Assembly (NCBI GenBank): GCA_028285495.1
Contig: JANQPB010000029.1
Location: 248,001-312,000 of the forward strand
Source: Acidimicrobiales bacterium
GTDB taxonomy: Bacteria; Actinomycetota; Acidimicrobiia; Acidimicrobiales; SZUA-35
Length of the DNA stretch: 64,000 bases
Reading direction: 5' to 3'
Shown here: in pieces, positions 16,638-24,980 of the stretch
Layout of the letters: the number at the start of each line of letters is the position of its first letter
How positions within the stretch are numbered: the stretch's first letter is position 1
Notes under the pieces: generated by a model
What the model saw: only the letters and a program-made list of their open reading frames with translations
Database searches by the model: none
What the model was told of the DNA's origin: nothing
Program-made: the position numbers and the translations under genes

Positions 16638-17194
16638 CCGGTCACGAACCCGGCACGGAGCCCGCCGAGCCGGTGGTCACGCTACGGCCCGCCATCGTCG
16701 CCGACGCCGAGGACGTCGCCTCGATCTACGTGGCGTCGTGGAACGCCGGATTCGGACACCTCCTCGGTCGGCGGGACCTCCATCGAGGCGAGGTCGATCG
16801 CTGGCGAGCCGATCTGGCCGGCGTCACGGCGACCTGGACGGTGGCCGAGTGGGACGGTGCCATCGCCGGGTTCATCGGCGTCGGACCTGCCCGAGACCCC
16901 GTCGACGCCGAGCTCGGCGAGGTCGACACCATCGCCGTGTCGCCGCCGCAGTGGCGTCGGGGCATCGGGCGGGCGCTGATGGCACGAGGCGTCGAGCAGC
17001 TCGAGCAGCGATGGCCCCGGGCCGTCCTCTGGACGCCGGACGCCTACGAGCGGGGGCACGCGTTCTACACCGCCACGGGCTGGCACCGACTGGCGCTGAC
17101 GAGGGACTCGGGTCGGCAGGTGGCGTTCGGACGAGGGTCGCCGACGACGCCGGCGCCGGCAGGGGCCCCGCCCCGGCCGCCGCATCGCTCGTGA
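16634..17194 (+). CDS. GNAT-family N-acetyltransferase
   Basis: A 186-residue acetyltransferase. The substrate-side beginning is LRPAIVADAEDVASIYVASW; the acetyl-CoA motif A is VDTIAVSPPQWRRGIGRALM with R-R-G-I-G; motif B is YERGHAFYTATGWH. The final 25 residues are a Pro-rich tail. It sits between a HAD phosphatase and a protein-tyrosine-phosphatase-like gene with 4-bp overlaps on both sides, so the three are one operon. Acceptor substrate unknown. Confidence 0.85.
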   Translation: MTGHEPGTEPAEPVVTLRPAIVADAEDVASIYVASWNAGFGHLLGRRDLHRGEVDRWRADLAGVTATWTVAEWDGAIAGFIGVGPARDPVDAELGEVDTIAVSPPQWRRGIGRALMARGVEQLEQRWPRAVLWTPDAYERGHAFYTATGWHRLALTRDSGRQVAFGRGSPTTPAPAGAPPRPPHRS

Positions 17195-17619
17195 TGGGAT
17201 CGGGCTGGCCAGACGACACGGGCATCGTGCGGCTGCCGAGTGGGCGGACGATCCGAGGGAGGGCGCTCCGCCGGCCGACACCGGCGGACCCTCCCGACTT
17301 CGGGCTGTACCTCACGGCCCGACCGCCGCCGGCCACCGACTGGGACCAGGGGTGGATCGCGTGGCGTGACTTCTGGCTGCCCGCCGATCGGACGGCCAGC
17401 ATCCGGCTGCTGGCCGACGCGCTGGATCGGACGGGCGAGGAACGGGTCGAGGTCGCCTGCCCGGGCGGCCGAGGACGGACCGGGACCGCCCTCGGCGTCC
17501 TGGCGATCCTCGACGGTGTCGATCCCGACGATGCGACGAACTGGGTCCGTGCGAACTACCACGCCAGGGCCATCGAGACCCCCTGGCAGCGACGCTGGCT
17601 CGAGTCGCTGTCGCGCTGA
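17191..17619 (+). CDS. Protein tyrosine/dual-specificity phosphatase-like protein
   Basis: A 142-residue small phosphatase with the Cx5R catalytic loop ACPGGRGRTGT (C90, R96 counted from the GTG at 17191). A region with ADRTASIRLLADALDRT precedes it and a helix with DDATNWVRANYHARAIET follows, as in related actinobacterial PTP-like proteins. The Asp-bearing general-acid loop is probably near WPDDTGI or DPPDFG. The GTG overlaps the GNAT stop. The target may be a protein or a phospho-metabolite. Confidence 0.75.
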   Translation: MMGSGWPDDTGIVRLPSGRTIRGRALRRPTPADPPDFGLYLTARPPPATDWDQGWIAWRDFWLPADRTASIRLLADALDRTGEERVEVACPGGRGRTGTALGVLAILDGVDPDDATNWVRANYHARAIETPWQRRWLESLSR

Positions 17620-17852
17620 GCGAGCAGGAGGGTCAGAAGAGGTCAGAAGCGGGGACCCGGTACGGATGCGAGTGGCGCCATCGCCACCTCAACCAGCGGT
17701 GGCAACACGATGATCTGCCGTTCGGATGCGTCGCGGTGTCGGGGGAGCGCCACGAGATCTCGCCGTTGAGTGCGACCGAGGCGCAAGCGGCCGGAAGCCA
17801 CGAGGGTCCACATCGGTCGCCGAGCTCCTGCCGAGATGGGAAGCTCACCGGC

Positions 17853-18407
17853 ATGGACCGCGAGATACTCCTCCCGAGCCGGGTCAGGCTGATCCTGGTG
17901 GCCACCATCGTCGTCAGCACTGCCGTCGGGCTGCTCCTGGACCCGGCTGGATTCGCCGTGGAAGTGTCCGCCAGCCTCCTCGGGTTCGCCGTGGCGATTC
18001 TCGTCGGCGTGCCGTTCCTGAACCGCAGTCGCTCGAGCGAGCTCGAGCGACGAAAGGAGTTCTACCGCTACCGGTTCACCGGCATCTACACCGAGCTCGA
18101 GCGTCTCGGTCGGGGCCTCGGCGGAGCAGAGGACGAGTTCGAATGGGATCGCCTCAGGCAGGACTGCACGCGCATGATGGATCGGCTGGCTGCCGTCCTC
18201 GGGTCGTTGGGACTACCAAGCGAACATGCGGCCTGGTCCTCGCTCCACCAGGCCCAGAACGCGCTGTCGTTGCGCAACAAAGCACACTCACCGTTCGACG
18301 AAGGCGAAGGCTCGCTTGTCGTCGCAGCCGCCGTGCAATGCCGGCTGCTCGCAGCAGCGATCGGCAACGGTGAGCTGGACGAACTCGTGCCCAACTGGAG
18401 GACCTGA
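17853..18407 (+). CDS. Membrane protein with cytoplasmic helical domain, unknown
   Basis: A 184-residue protein. Two N-terminal hydrophobic segments (RLILVATIVVSTAVGLLLDP and VSASLLGFAVAILVGVPFL) form a hairpin. They are followed by a charged helical region rich in Arg/Glu (SRSSELERRKEFYRYRF) and a soluble C-terminal half. The ATG at 17853 is chosen because the upstream frame lacks coding character. The 233 bp before it hold no convincing gene. No family recognised. Confidence 0.6.
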   Translation: MDREILLPSRVRLILVATIVVSTAVGLLLDPAGFAVEVSASLLGFAVAILVGVPFLNRSRSSELERRKEFYRYRFTGIYTELERLGRGLGGAEDEFEWDRLRQDCTRMMDRLAAVLGSLGLPSEHAAWSSLHQAQNALSLRNKAHSPFDEGEGSLVVAAAVQCRLLAAAIGNGELDELVPNWRT

Positions 18408-18470
18408 GGCGGTGGCGACCCCGTCGATGGGCCCCGGGTGCGACACCTCGGCTCCCGACCTTCTCATGCC

Positions 18471-18500
18471 TTGACAGATATATGTCTATGAACGTATGTT
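18471..18500 (+). promoter_or_regulatory. Promoter of the arsR-like operon (leaderless)
   Basis: A perfect TTGACA (18471-18476) and TATGTT (18495-18500) separated by 18 bp, in an A/T-rich patch. The -10 box ends 6 bp before the ATG at 18507, so transcription should begin at or next to the A of the start codon. There is no ribosome-binding site. A GACA - 6 bp - TGTC inverted repeat (18473-18486) overlaps the -35 box and is a candidate ArsR operator. Confidence 0.7.
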
Positions 18501-18506
18501 TCGGAC

Positions 18507-18827
18507 ATGCGCACGACCATGTTCCGAGCGCTCGGGGAACCCAACCGGCTTCGCATCGTTGAGCTCCTCCGATCGGGGCCGCTCCCGGTCGGTGACATCG
18601 TCGATCAACTCGACCGGGATCAGCCGCACGTTTCCAAGCATCTTCGGGTGCTGTCGGACTCGGGCATCGTTGCCGCGCAACGGCAGGGTCGGCAACGGAT
18701 CTACCGCCTGGAGTCCGAGCCGTTCACCGAGCTGCAGGAGTGGATCGACACCTTCGAACGCACGTGGAACGAACGACTTGACCGGCTCGGGGCGTTCCTC
18801 CGCGACAGCGAGACGCCGGAGACCTGA
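18507..18827 (+). CDS. ArsR-type winged-helix repressor
   Basis: A 106-residue ArsR-family protein: FRALGEPNRLRIVELLRSGP, recognition helix DQPHVSKHLRVLSDSGIV and wing AAQRQGRQRIYRLE. Metal-binding cysteines are absent, so it belongs to the non-metal group that regulates SRPBCC genes. It heads a three-gene operon; its TGA overlaps the next ATG by one base (TGATG). The ATG is apparently leaderless behind a consensus promoter, fitting strong autoregulated expression. Confidence 0.9.
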   Translation: MRTTMFRALGEPNRLRIVELLRSGPLPVGDIVDQLDRDQPHVSKHLRVLSDSGIVAAQRQGRQRIYRLESEPFTELQEWIDTFERTWNERLDRLGAFLRDSETPET

Positions 18828-19312
18828 TGCTGAACCCACTTCGCAGACCGAAGCAGCTTCGCCTCGAGCGCACGTACCCGGCCCCGATCGAGCGGGTCTG
18901 GGAAGCGTGGACCGATCCCACGTTGCTCCGCCGGTGGTGGGGCCCGGACAAGACCACCGTGACCGACTGCGAGATCGACCTCCGAGTCGGCGGCCGCCTT
19001 CGCATCGTCACCGAAGCCGGTGCCGAGATGGGCAGGTACGCGGGTACTCGATGGCCGATGACCGGGACGTTCGTCCGGATCGAACGGCCCGAGCACCTCG
19101 TCTACGACGCCACCTCATGCACCGAGGGTGACGAGGACGGTTCGACGATCCGGCACACCAATGACGTCACGCTGCGATCGCTCGGCTCCGAGACCGTCGT
19201 GATCCTCCTCGTGCGCATCACCGAGATCGGGCCGAAGGCCAAGATGGCGTCGTTCGGGATGAAGTGGGGCTACAAGGCGCAGCTCGACGCACTGGAGGAG
19301 ATCCTGTCATGA
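18827..19312 (+). CDS. SRPBCC (AHSA1/START-like) domain protein
   Basis: A 161-residue protein of the AHSA1/CalC group: LERTYPAPIERVWEAWTDP at the start, LLRRWWGPDKTTV and DLRVGGRLRIV in the first sheet, and a C-terminal helix FGMKWGYKAQLDALEEIL. These proteins form a hydrophobic ligand cavity. An ArsR-SRPBCC-DUF1801 arrangement is common in actinobacteria, with the ArsR protein regulating the pair. Overlaps both neighbours. Ligand unknown. Confidence 0.88.
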   Translation: MLNPLRRPKQLRLERTYPAPIERVWEAWTDPTLLRRWWGPDKTTVTDCEIDLRVGGRLRIVTEAGAEMGRYAGTRWPMTGTFVRIERPEHLVYDATSCTEGDEDGSTIRHTNDVTLRSLGSETVVILLVRITEIGPKAKMASFGMKWGYKAQLDALEEILS

Positions 19313-19734
19313 CCGGATGGAAACCCCCGGCCGAGGTGCAGCTGCTGTCCGGGGGCAATCCGCAGATCCCCAAGGGCGACGGCGAGGCGCCGGTCCGGTT
19401 CTACATCGAGCACATGCCGGAGTGGAAGCGGGAGCTCGGCGCACGCATCGATCAACTGATCGTCGACACGGTTCCCGACGTCCATCGGAAGGTGCGGTGG
19501 AACCAGCCGTTCTACGGCGTCGACGCCGGCACCGTGTTCGCATCGTTCCGATGCTTCACCAAGAAGGTCCAGATCGCCTTCCACAACGGCGCATCGCTCG
19601 ACCCCGAACCACCCAAGTCGTCGAAGCACCCTCAGGTTCGGTACCTCGACATCCACGAAGACGACGATCTCGACGAGCAGCAGCTCACCTCGTGGATCAG
19701 CCAGGCAAGCGAACTGCCTGGCGAAGTGCTGTGA
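19309..19734 (+). CDS. DUF1801 (YdhG-like) domain protein
   Basis: A 141-residue DUF1801 protein: a helix with WKRELGARIDQLIVDTVPD, then the family core KVRWNQPFYGVDAGTVFASF and CFTKKVQIAFHNGASL, ending in RYLDIHEDDDLDEQQLTSWI. Members related to YdhG/Fra were once proposed as iron chaperones, with weak evidence. It is the last gene of the ArsR operon, joined by an ATGA overlap. Normal length and codon use; high-GC sequence ends here and the lower-GC island begins downstream. Confidence 0.87.
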   Translation: MTGWKPPAEVQLLSGGNPQIPKGDGEAPVRFYIEHMPEWKRELGARIDQLIVDTVPDVHRKVRWNQPFYGVDAGTVFASFRCFTKKVQIAFHNGASLDPEPPKSSKHPQVRYLDIHEDDDLDEQQLTSWISQASELPGEVL

Positions 19735-19911
19735 CGACCGACAACGGGTGAACTCGACCTTGCATCCCATTGCGATGGTGTGCCAGTGACCTCATCTGGG
19801 ACTCATGATCACCGACGAGTCGAAACACCAGGTGTTGCGGGCCCGAGGCCGTGTCGCGTCGGATGATCTGAGGCCGGGCGTTCTTCGGCAGCTGCAGCTA
19901 GCGTTCGCGAC

Positions 19912-20958
19912 ATGTTTGAATGGGTGACAGATCGAGTCGTGAAGACGGGGTTGGGGCTGTTAGCAGCGGGACTGAGTGGAGTCGTACTGGCACAGAACGT
20001 CCTGCCAGGCCCATCCCCGAATGAGGAATTACCCGCTATGGAGCGGGACTCGCTTGGAGACGATTGCACGGCATTGAGCCCGCTCGATTGTATCGAGGTG
20101 GCAGCTGAGACCATCAACGATCTGCGGCGTCGGGCTCTTGATGCGATACCCCGATCGGACCCCTTCCCCGAGCTGGAGCATGCGAACTGGCGAGCTCGTG
20201 ACCGGCTGGCAGCCACCACCCAGGTCGACGTCGAGGCGAGGCGTCACGGACCCGTCAGCGACGACGGTTGCAGCAATGTGTTGGTTGATCAGGTGCTGAC
20301 CGAAGCAACGGCCTTCGAGGCCGAGCCTGGCGAGGCCGAGGGCGATACCTCCCCCGTGAGCGAGGTGGCGTCCGGGAAGTGGGTCGCCGCCCACGGTCTG
20401 GTCGTGTGGTGGTGCCATGAGGGCGGCAAGTTGACCAACGTCGTGGTCGGCAATCAGTGGCTGGAGACGAACCGTCGCTATGACATGGCGATGTCGGCCG
20501 GATACTCGATCGAGCCGAAGATCCAAGCTATCGACGACGCACATGCGGCCATTGTCACTGTTGGCGTCGAGATCGAGGTTTGCATGGTCGACGAAGGCGA
20601 CGTGCTCGGGTTCCGTTTGGAGTCCGTGGACCTCACCGGCGAGGTCGGCACCGGCGGTCAAGTCTCGGTCGCTGTACCCGAGGTCGCCGAGGTGTCAGCA
20701 CCGACGCCGACGACGAAGCTCGGCGCAGCGCTCGGTTTCAAGCGGGTCGCTTTCGATCCGAGATGTCGAGCTCGAAACGCATCCATCGAGGTGTACGTTG
20801 ATTGCGCCGGCCGCCACGAGGTGCGCGGGTTCGGTTGGACGAGCGTCGAGGTGATTCGTCAGTTCCCTGACGACCGCCTGGTCGGCGAGCCCTCCACCGC
20901 CACCGCAATCGGGGACGACCAGGTCGGCATAGTCGACGACGAACCGGCGGACGAGTGA
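19912..20958 (+). CDS. Hypothetical exported/anchored protein of the island
   Basis: A 348-residue protein not recognised. An N-terminal hydrophobic stretch (TGLGLLAAGLSGVVLAQNVL) acts as signal or anchor, with a charged cytoplasmic start. The exported part is acidic and contains cysteine pairs (DCTALSPLDC, DDGCSN, VVWWCHEGG, ICMVD-like EVCMVDE, DPRCRARN, VDCAGR), suggesting disulfides. It shows many A/T-ending codons, unlike genes on either side of the island. It converges on the DUF4157 gene with 59 bp between stops. The 177 bp before it hold no clear gene or promoter. Confidence 0.6.
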   Translation: MFEWVTDRVVKTGLGLLAAGLSGVVLAQNVLPGPSPNEELPAMERDSLGDDCTALSPLDCIEVAAETINDLRRRALDAIPRSDPFPELEHANWRARDRLAATTQVDVEARRHGPVSDDGCSNVLVDQVLTEATAFEAEPGEAEGDTSPVSEVASGKWVAAHGLVVWWCHEGGKLTNVVVGNQWLETNRRYDMAMSAGYSIEPKIQAIDDAHAAIVTVGVEIEVCMVDEGDVLGFRLESVDLTGEVGTGGQVSVAVPEVAEVSAPTPTTKLGAALGFKRVAFDPRCRARNASIEVYVDCAGRHEVRGFGWTSVEVIRQFPDDRLVGEPSTATAIGDDQVGIVDDEPADE

Positions 20959-21017
20959 TCGGCGACCGGCTTGAGGGCCTCACCAGCGAGGACCGGCGCT
21001 AGAAGTAGCTTCGGGCG

Positions 21018-23375
21018 CTACTGGTTCCAGTTGACCTGGCCCTGCGGGTTGAAGATCTGGTACGAGACCACAATCGTGACCGATCGGTCCTCGTCGACGT
21101 TGCTGTAGGGGTTCTCTCGGATGGGCTCGTGGGTGGTCGGCTCTTCCACCTTGGATTTGGCCAATACCCCGTAGACCATCCTGTCCTTCATCCAGCCGAG
21201 CTTGGTCGTGAACACGTGGTGGGTGATATCCGCCCGGCTGAGCGCGAGCTCGTAGTTCTCGATGGTCTTGGCCGCTTTGAGGTCGCCCTCGCGCTGGAGC
21301 TCTTTCTGGCTGAGCTTGCCCTTCTTCTCCCGCTTCTCATCGAGCCTCTTCAACTCGTCGTCGTAGCGCTCCCACTTGGAGCTGTGGGACCCGGAGATCT
21401 CGACCTTGAAGATGGAGCCCCGGTACCCCTCCTTCTTGTCCCACTTCTGGATGATCGCCAGTAGCTGATCGAGCGTCTTCAGATCCTCGTCACCCAACGC
21501 CGCCGAGCCGGTGGCGAAGAACAGCTTGGCGTAGTGGAGTGGCACCCAGGCCTCGCTCTTTCTGGGATCGGTGCCCTCGAGCTCTCCCCACTCGCCGGCC
21601 GTGAAGTCGACCTCGCCCTGGGTTTCGGTGGTACCAAACTCGTTGGTGACCTCGACGCCGGCCCCCGCCTTGGGCGCTTCCGTCAGATTGTCTTTGCTGA
21701 CGCCGGCCTCTACGTCATCGATGACCGACCAATTCGCCGGCTTCTCCCACAGGAGCTTGTGTTGGCCTTTGTTGATGAGAAGCGCGCTGCCGAGACTCTT
21801 CTTGGCGGTGGCTGGACCCAGGTTGGCGCTTGCCGACGCACCCGGTGAGGTGAACTGAGCGCCGGAGAAGAACTTGGGTTCGAGGTACTGGCTCTGCGGC
21901 TGGTGTCGCGCCAGGTCCCAACTGCCGGGCCCCGAGATGCTGCCGCTCATACCCCCTTTGGTATCGGTGGAGATCCCGAACCCGAGTTGGACACCGCTGA
22001 GGCTGACTTCCTGGGTCCAGGTCATGCCCTTGATCGCCAGGTTGGTGTAGCGGATCTTGACTCGCTTGGTGACCAGACCGCCCTTGACGCCGATTCCCTG
22101 GCTAGGGCCGCCACTGACGCCCCACTGCGGCTGGATCTCGTACTGGTGGCTTGGCTCGGGATCCTCGACCTTGAGCATCTTCTTGAGGTCGCCCAGCATG
22201 GTCGGATTGAACATGCGGATCTCGCGCACGGTCGACTTGTTCGTGCCTGCCTGAAGCCGGCGAGCCGCTTCCCGCCAGATGAGACCGTGATAGCGGTCGG
22301 CGGCGGTGGCCTTGCGAAAGATCTGAAACGCTGCGGCGACGTCGGAGTGGCGTTTGAAAGAGAGGTCCGCGGTGGCGCGCTGCTCCCGCCATGATTGCAG
22401 TGCGTTCTCGACCATCGTGACGAACGACTTGACCGCGCGCTCCTGGTCGGGCTGTAGCCCGGAGCGCGGATCGACGTCGAGGTGAGCGAAGCTGGCCAGC
22501 TCGTTGGTCTTCTTGCCGTCGTCTTTGCCCTGTCGAGGCGATTGGGCCGACTCGCTGGTGGCCGCTCCCGGCGTCGCAGCGGCGCTCGTGTCGGCAGCCG
22601 GAGCGAACAATTGTGCTGTTTCGATGCCAGTCGACGTCGTTGGGCGGGTGGGTGGGACGGGCTGAGGTTCCGACGACGAGCGTCCTCGGCTCAGTGCACG
22701 CGACCCCAACTTCGTTGCCTCGTCCTCCAGATCGAGGTCCGTGTTGATCTGCACGCCGCCAGCTGTACTGTCTGGACGAACTCGACCTTGTCTCTGCTGT
22801 ACGAGATGCCACGCCTCATGAGGCAGTCGGCTTTCCTGGCCAGGGCCCAGGTGTATGTCCGATCCCTTTGCGTAGGCCAAGGAATTGAGACGTTTCGGAT
22901 GCCCGGAATCTCGGTGGACCTCGACACCGGAGAGGTCGTATCCGGACAAGGTGTTGATTCCATTGATCAACTCTCGTGGCAACCGCCTCGATGGGGTGCC
23001 TGCTGGTGGCAGCTCCTGCCTCGTCCCGAGCGGGTCGCTCGATTGCCATAGCTGAGCAACGGAACGATTACTGACAGTTGGCTGGAAACCACCGATTTCA
23101 TGGATCAGCTCCTGTGGAGATCGGCTCGACGGTATGCCCGTGTGTGGCAACTCCTGCCCCGTCTCGAGTGGATCGCTCGATTGCCATAGCTGAGCAAGAG
23201 CACGATTGCTGACCGTTGGCGGCGAACCCCCATCCAGTTCGGTCGTAGCCTCGGTCTGACGCTCAGCGCCTTCAGGTGCTGAGTTATTGCACCTTCTTTC
23301 TGGCTTCTGGCGCGGACGTGACGGTCTCGACGGAGATGAACTCGGCTCATCTTCGAATCTTCTTGCCGGTGACAC
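21018..23375 (-). CDS. DUF4157 (eCIS-associated) protein with C-terminal OmpA-like domain
   Basis: A 785-residue multidomain protein. Residues 1-50 are polar and disordered. Residues 53-98 and 99-144 are two tandem 46-residue repeats (each beginning PTVSNR and containing LAQLWQSSDPL or VAQLWQSSDPL). DUF4157 follows at about 145-210 with the metalloprotease-like motif HEAWH (186-190) and VEVHRDS. A polar Pro/Ser linker, a helical domain (about 290-420), a Gly-rich beta region and an OmpA-like domain come next (FFATGSAALGDEDLKTLDQLL ... ELALSRADITHHVF). DUF4157 proteins are strongly associated with extracellular contractile injection systems and polymorphic effectors. No sheath, tube or baseplate gene is in this window. 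Start is a GTG without a clear ribosome-binding site. Confidence 0.8.
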   Translation of the reverse strand: MSPARRFEDEPSSSPSRPSRPRQKPERRCNNSAPEGAERQTEATTELDGGSPPTVSNRALAQLWQSSDPLETGQELPHTGIPSSRSPQELIHEIGGFQPTVSNRSVAQLWQSSDPLGTRQELPPAGTPSRRLPRELINGINTLSGYDLSGVEVHRDSGHPKRLNSLAYAKGSDIHLGPGQESRLPHEAWHLVQQRQGRVRPDSTAGGVQINTDLDLEDEATKLGSRALSRGRSSSEPQPVPPTRPTTSTGIETAQLFAPAADTSAAATPGAATSESAQSPRQGKDDGKKTNELASFAHLDVDPRSGLQPDQERAVKSFVTMVENALQSWREQRATADLSFKRHSDVAAAFQIFRKATAADRYHGLIWREAARRLQAGTNKSTVREIRMFNPTMLGDLKKMLKVEDPEPSHQYEIQPQWGVSGGPSQGIGVKGGLVTKRVKIRYTNLAIKGMTWTQEVSLSGVQLGFGISTDTKGGMSGSISGPGSWDLARHQPQSQYLEPKFFSGAQFTSPGASASANLGPATAKKSLGSALLINKGQHKLLWEKPANWSVIDDVEAGVSKDNLTEAPKAGAGVEVTNEFGTTETQGEVDFTAGEWGELEGTDPRKSEAWVPLHYAKLFFATGSAALGDEDLKTLDQLLAIIQKWDKKEGYRGSIFKVEISGSHSSKWERYDDELKRLDEKREKKGKLSQKELQREGDLKAAKTIENYELALSRADITHHVFTTKLGWMKDRMVYGVLAKSKVEEPTTHEPIRENPYSNVDEDRSVTIVVSYQIFNPQGQVNWNQ
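22944..23219 (-). repeat. Tandem 138-bp coding duplication in the DUF4157 gene
   Basis: Two adjacent in-frame units of 138 bp encode the 46-residue repeats at residues 53-98 and 99-144. They are still similar at DNA level; for example both contain CGATTGCCATAGCTGAGCAA. The repeats lie just before the DUF4157 domain. They have diverged by substitutions, so this is not a very recent event or an assembly artefact. Confidence 0.85.
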
Positions 23376-23759
23376 TTCGGGGCCCTTCGACGCAGATTTC
23401 GTCGAATTCAGCCTAGGCCATCAGGGCTGCCCGATCGGACAGCTCGTGGCTGCCCGATCGGACCAACTTGTCTCGCACCTCATCGGACATGGACGGGCGG
23501 TAGAGCCGCCCGTTGCAGATGATCGAGCCCACACCGTTGAGCACGGATTTCCTGCTCGCGCACGGTGGTGGAGCCCTTCCGAGCGGTGCTACCGAGTGGT
23601 CCTCGCCCGAGCGATCAGGTACCTCGCCTCGCCCCGACCTGCCGATACAGGATGAGTGGCTCGCCGACTCAAACGCGGCCGATAGGGGGCGACGGCTGTA
23701 GCGATCGAGGACGTGTGTTCAGAAGGGCGTGTGGCGTCGATCGGCGAAGCATGTGGGGA
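23376..23759. other. Gene-free 384-bp stretch between DUF4157 and M28 genes
   Basis: No frame here has convincing coding character on either strand. It should hold the promoter of the DUF4157 gene and the end of the transcript of the M28 peptidase gene, whose stop is at 23760. The only clear structure is the 16-bp direct repeat at 23425-23463. Confidence 0.5.
23425..23463. repeat. Direct repeat upstream of the DUF4157 gene
   Basis: GGCTGCCCGATCGGAC occurs at 23425-23440 and again, identically, at 23448-23463, a 23-bp period of about two helical turns. Each copy contains the palindrome CCGATCGG. The pair lies 50-90 bp upstream of the DUF4157 GTG start and could bind a regulator on one DNA face. 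Confidence 0.65.
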
Positions 23760-24980
23760 TCAGTCTGGAGCGACGTGAAGGAGCTCGGCGACAGCGTCGG
23801 TTGCGTTGACGATCATCGCGGCGTCGATCAGCTCGATGTCGTCGTCTGGTGTGTGGGTCACGTTCTGTTCTGGGGTGGTGAGGAACGACAGCGAGGTGAG
23901 CGCAAGGGTGGGGACGCCGGCCGCGAGGAAGAGGGCGTGATCACCGCTGAACCACGGTGGGCCCTCATCGCAACCCCATGAGTGATCGAGTACTTCGCGC
24001 ACCGGTCTGTCGAGATCGCCGAGTCCGAATGCGCACCACGCAATGGTGTCGCCTCGCCGGCCGACGCCGTCGACGTTGATGGCGAGTCGAACGCTCGACG
24101 CGTCGAGGGTCTCGAGGTAGCGGCGTTGACCCGGGAGACCCCAGTGATCTTCGCCGTTCAAGAATGCCAACTCGACGTTGGGGGAGTTGGAATCGGTCGC
24201 GAGTCGTTCGGCAAGTCCGACGATTGCGGCGACACCCGCTGCGTTGTCGAGCGCGCCTGGTGTTCCGAGCGCGGCATCGAGGTGAGCTGTTACGACCGTG
24301 CGGGGGGCGCTGCCCGATCGCGCGATGACGTTGAACCCCGTCGACGGCTCGAGGCTCGTTCTGATCGCGATGGAGCCTGCCTGTGGCGCTAGCGCTGCGA
24401 TCTTGTTGCCGATCGTCTCACTCACGTAGGCGGTTGGGATGGTGAAGTCTCCATCTTCGATCACCGGGAACGGCGACCGCCCACCTGCGAGCTCGGGGTG
24501 TTCGCCGGTTGCAGCGATGACCGCAAGCGCTTGGCTCGCCTCGAGTCGTGCGACCCGATGTCGATGCTCGTCGGGATTGAAGAACTCGAAGCTCTTGGGC
24601 ATCAACGGCGTCGAGGCCAACTCGCCGCGAATCAGCAGTATTCGGCCGCGGTGCGAGCCGGGAACGAGGTCCTCGTCGACTGCGGCGACCTCCATCGGGC
24701 CGCGCGCTTCGACGCCGCGGCCGAACGGTCCGGTGTGTAGCGGCCATGTCGACTCTCCGATGGCCAGCTCCGAGCCGAGGTCGACCCAGTCCATACAGTC
24801 GAACTCTTGTCGTTCGACGATGAAGCCAGCCGACTCAAGTCGATCAGCAATCACACCGGCGGCTCGACGATTGCCGGGGCTGCCGACATGTCTCGGCGCA
24901 GCACTTAGCTCGGCGACGAGATCATCTGCGCGTCGCTGGCGGTGGTGAAGTCGCTGGTCGAACGGATCTGTTGCGGTCAT
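23760..24980 (-). CDS. M28-family zinc aminopeptidase
   Basis: A 406-residue metallopeptidase. The five di-zinc ligands are recognisable: His in VVTAHLDA, Asp in GALDNAAGVAA, Glu in FLNGEDHWG (with the preceding catalytic acidic residue region), Asp in INVDGVGR and His in NVTHTPDD. A PA-like insert occupies about residues 100-190. There is no signal peptide, so it seems cytoplasmic. GGAAGGAG lies before the ATG at 24980. The upstream AraC gene on the same strand overlaps its first 59 bp, so the regulator and peptidase are coupled. Substrate: probably small peptides or an acylated amino acid. Confidence 0.87.
   Translation of the reverse strand: MTATDPFDQRLHHRQRRADDLVAELSAAPRHVGSPGNRRAAGVIADRLESAGFIVERQEFDCMDWVDLGSELAIGESTWPLHTGPFGRGVEARGPMEVAAVDEDLVPGSHRGRILLIRGELASTPLMPKSFEFFNPDEHRHRVARLEASQALAVIAATGEHPELAGGRSPFPVIEDGDFTIPTAYVSETIGNKIAALAPQAGSIAIRTSLEPSTGFNVIARSGSAPRTVVTAHLDAALGTPGALDNAAGVAAIVGLAERLATDSNSPNVELAFLNGEDHWGLPGQRRYLETLDASSVRLAINVDGVGRRGDTIAWCAFGLGDLDRPVREVLDHSWGCDEGPPWFSGDHALFLAAGVPTLALTSLSFLTTPEQNVTHTPDDDIELIDAAMIVNATDAVAELLHVAPD

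Noticed and set aside
17633..17920. Minus-strand frame with many Trp/Arg residues in the spacer before 17853
   Set aside because: No family resemblance, no ribosome-binding site, and it overlaps the start of the supported plus-strand gene.
19805..19924. A 39-codon plus-strand frame before the 19912 gene
   Set aside because: Very short, no ribosome-binding site or homology recognised, and it overlaps the next gene out of frame.
22944..23219. Repeats considered as a CRISPR array
   Set aside because: Two 138-bp diverged units within an open frame; no short identical repeats with unique spacers and no cas genes.
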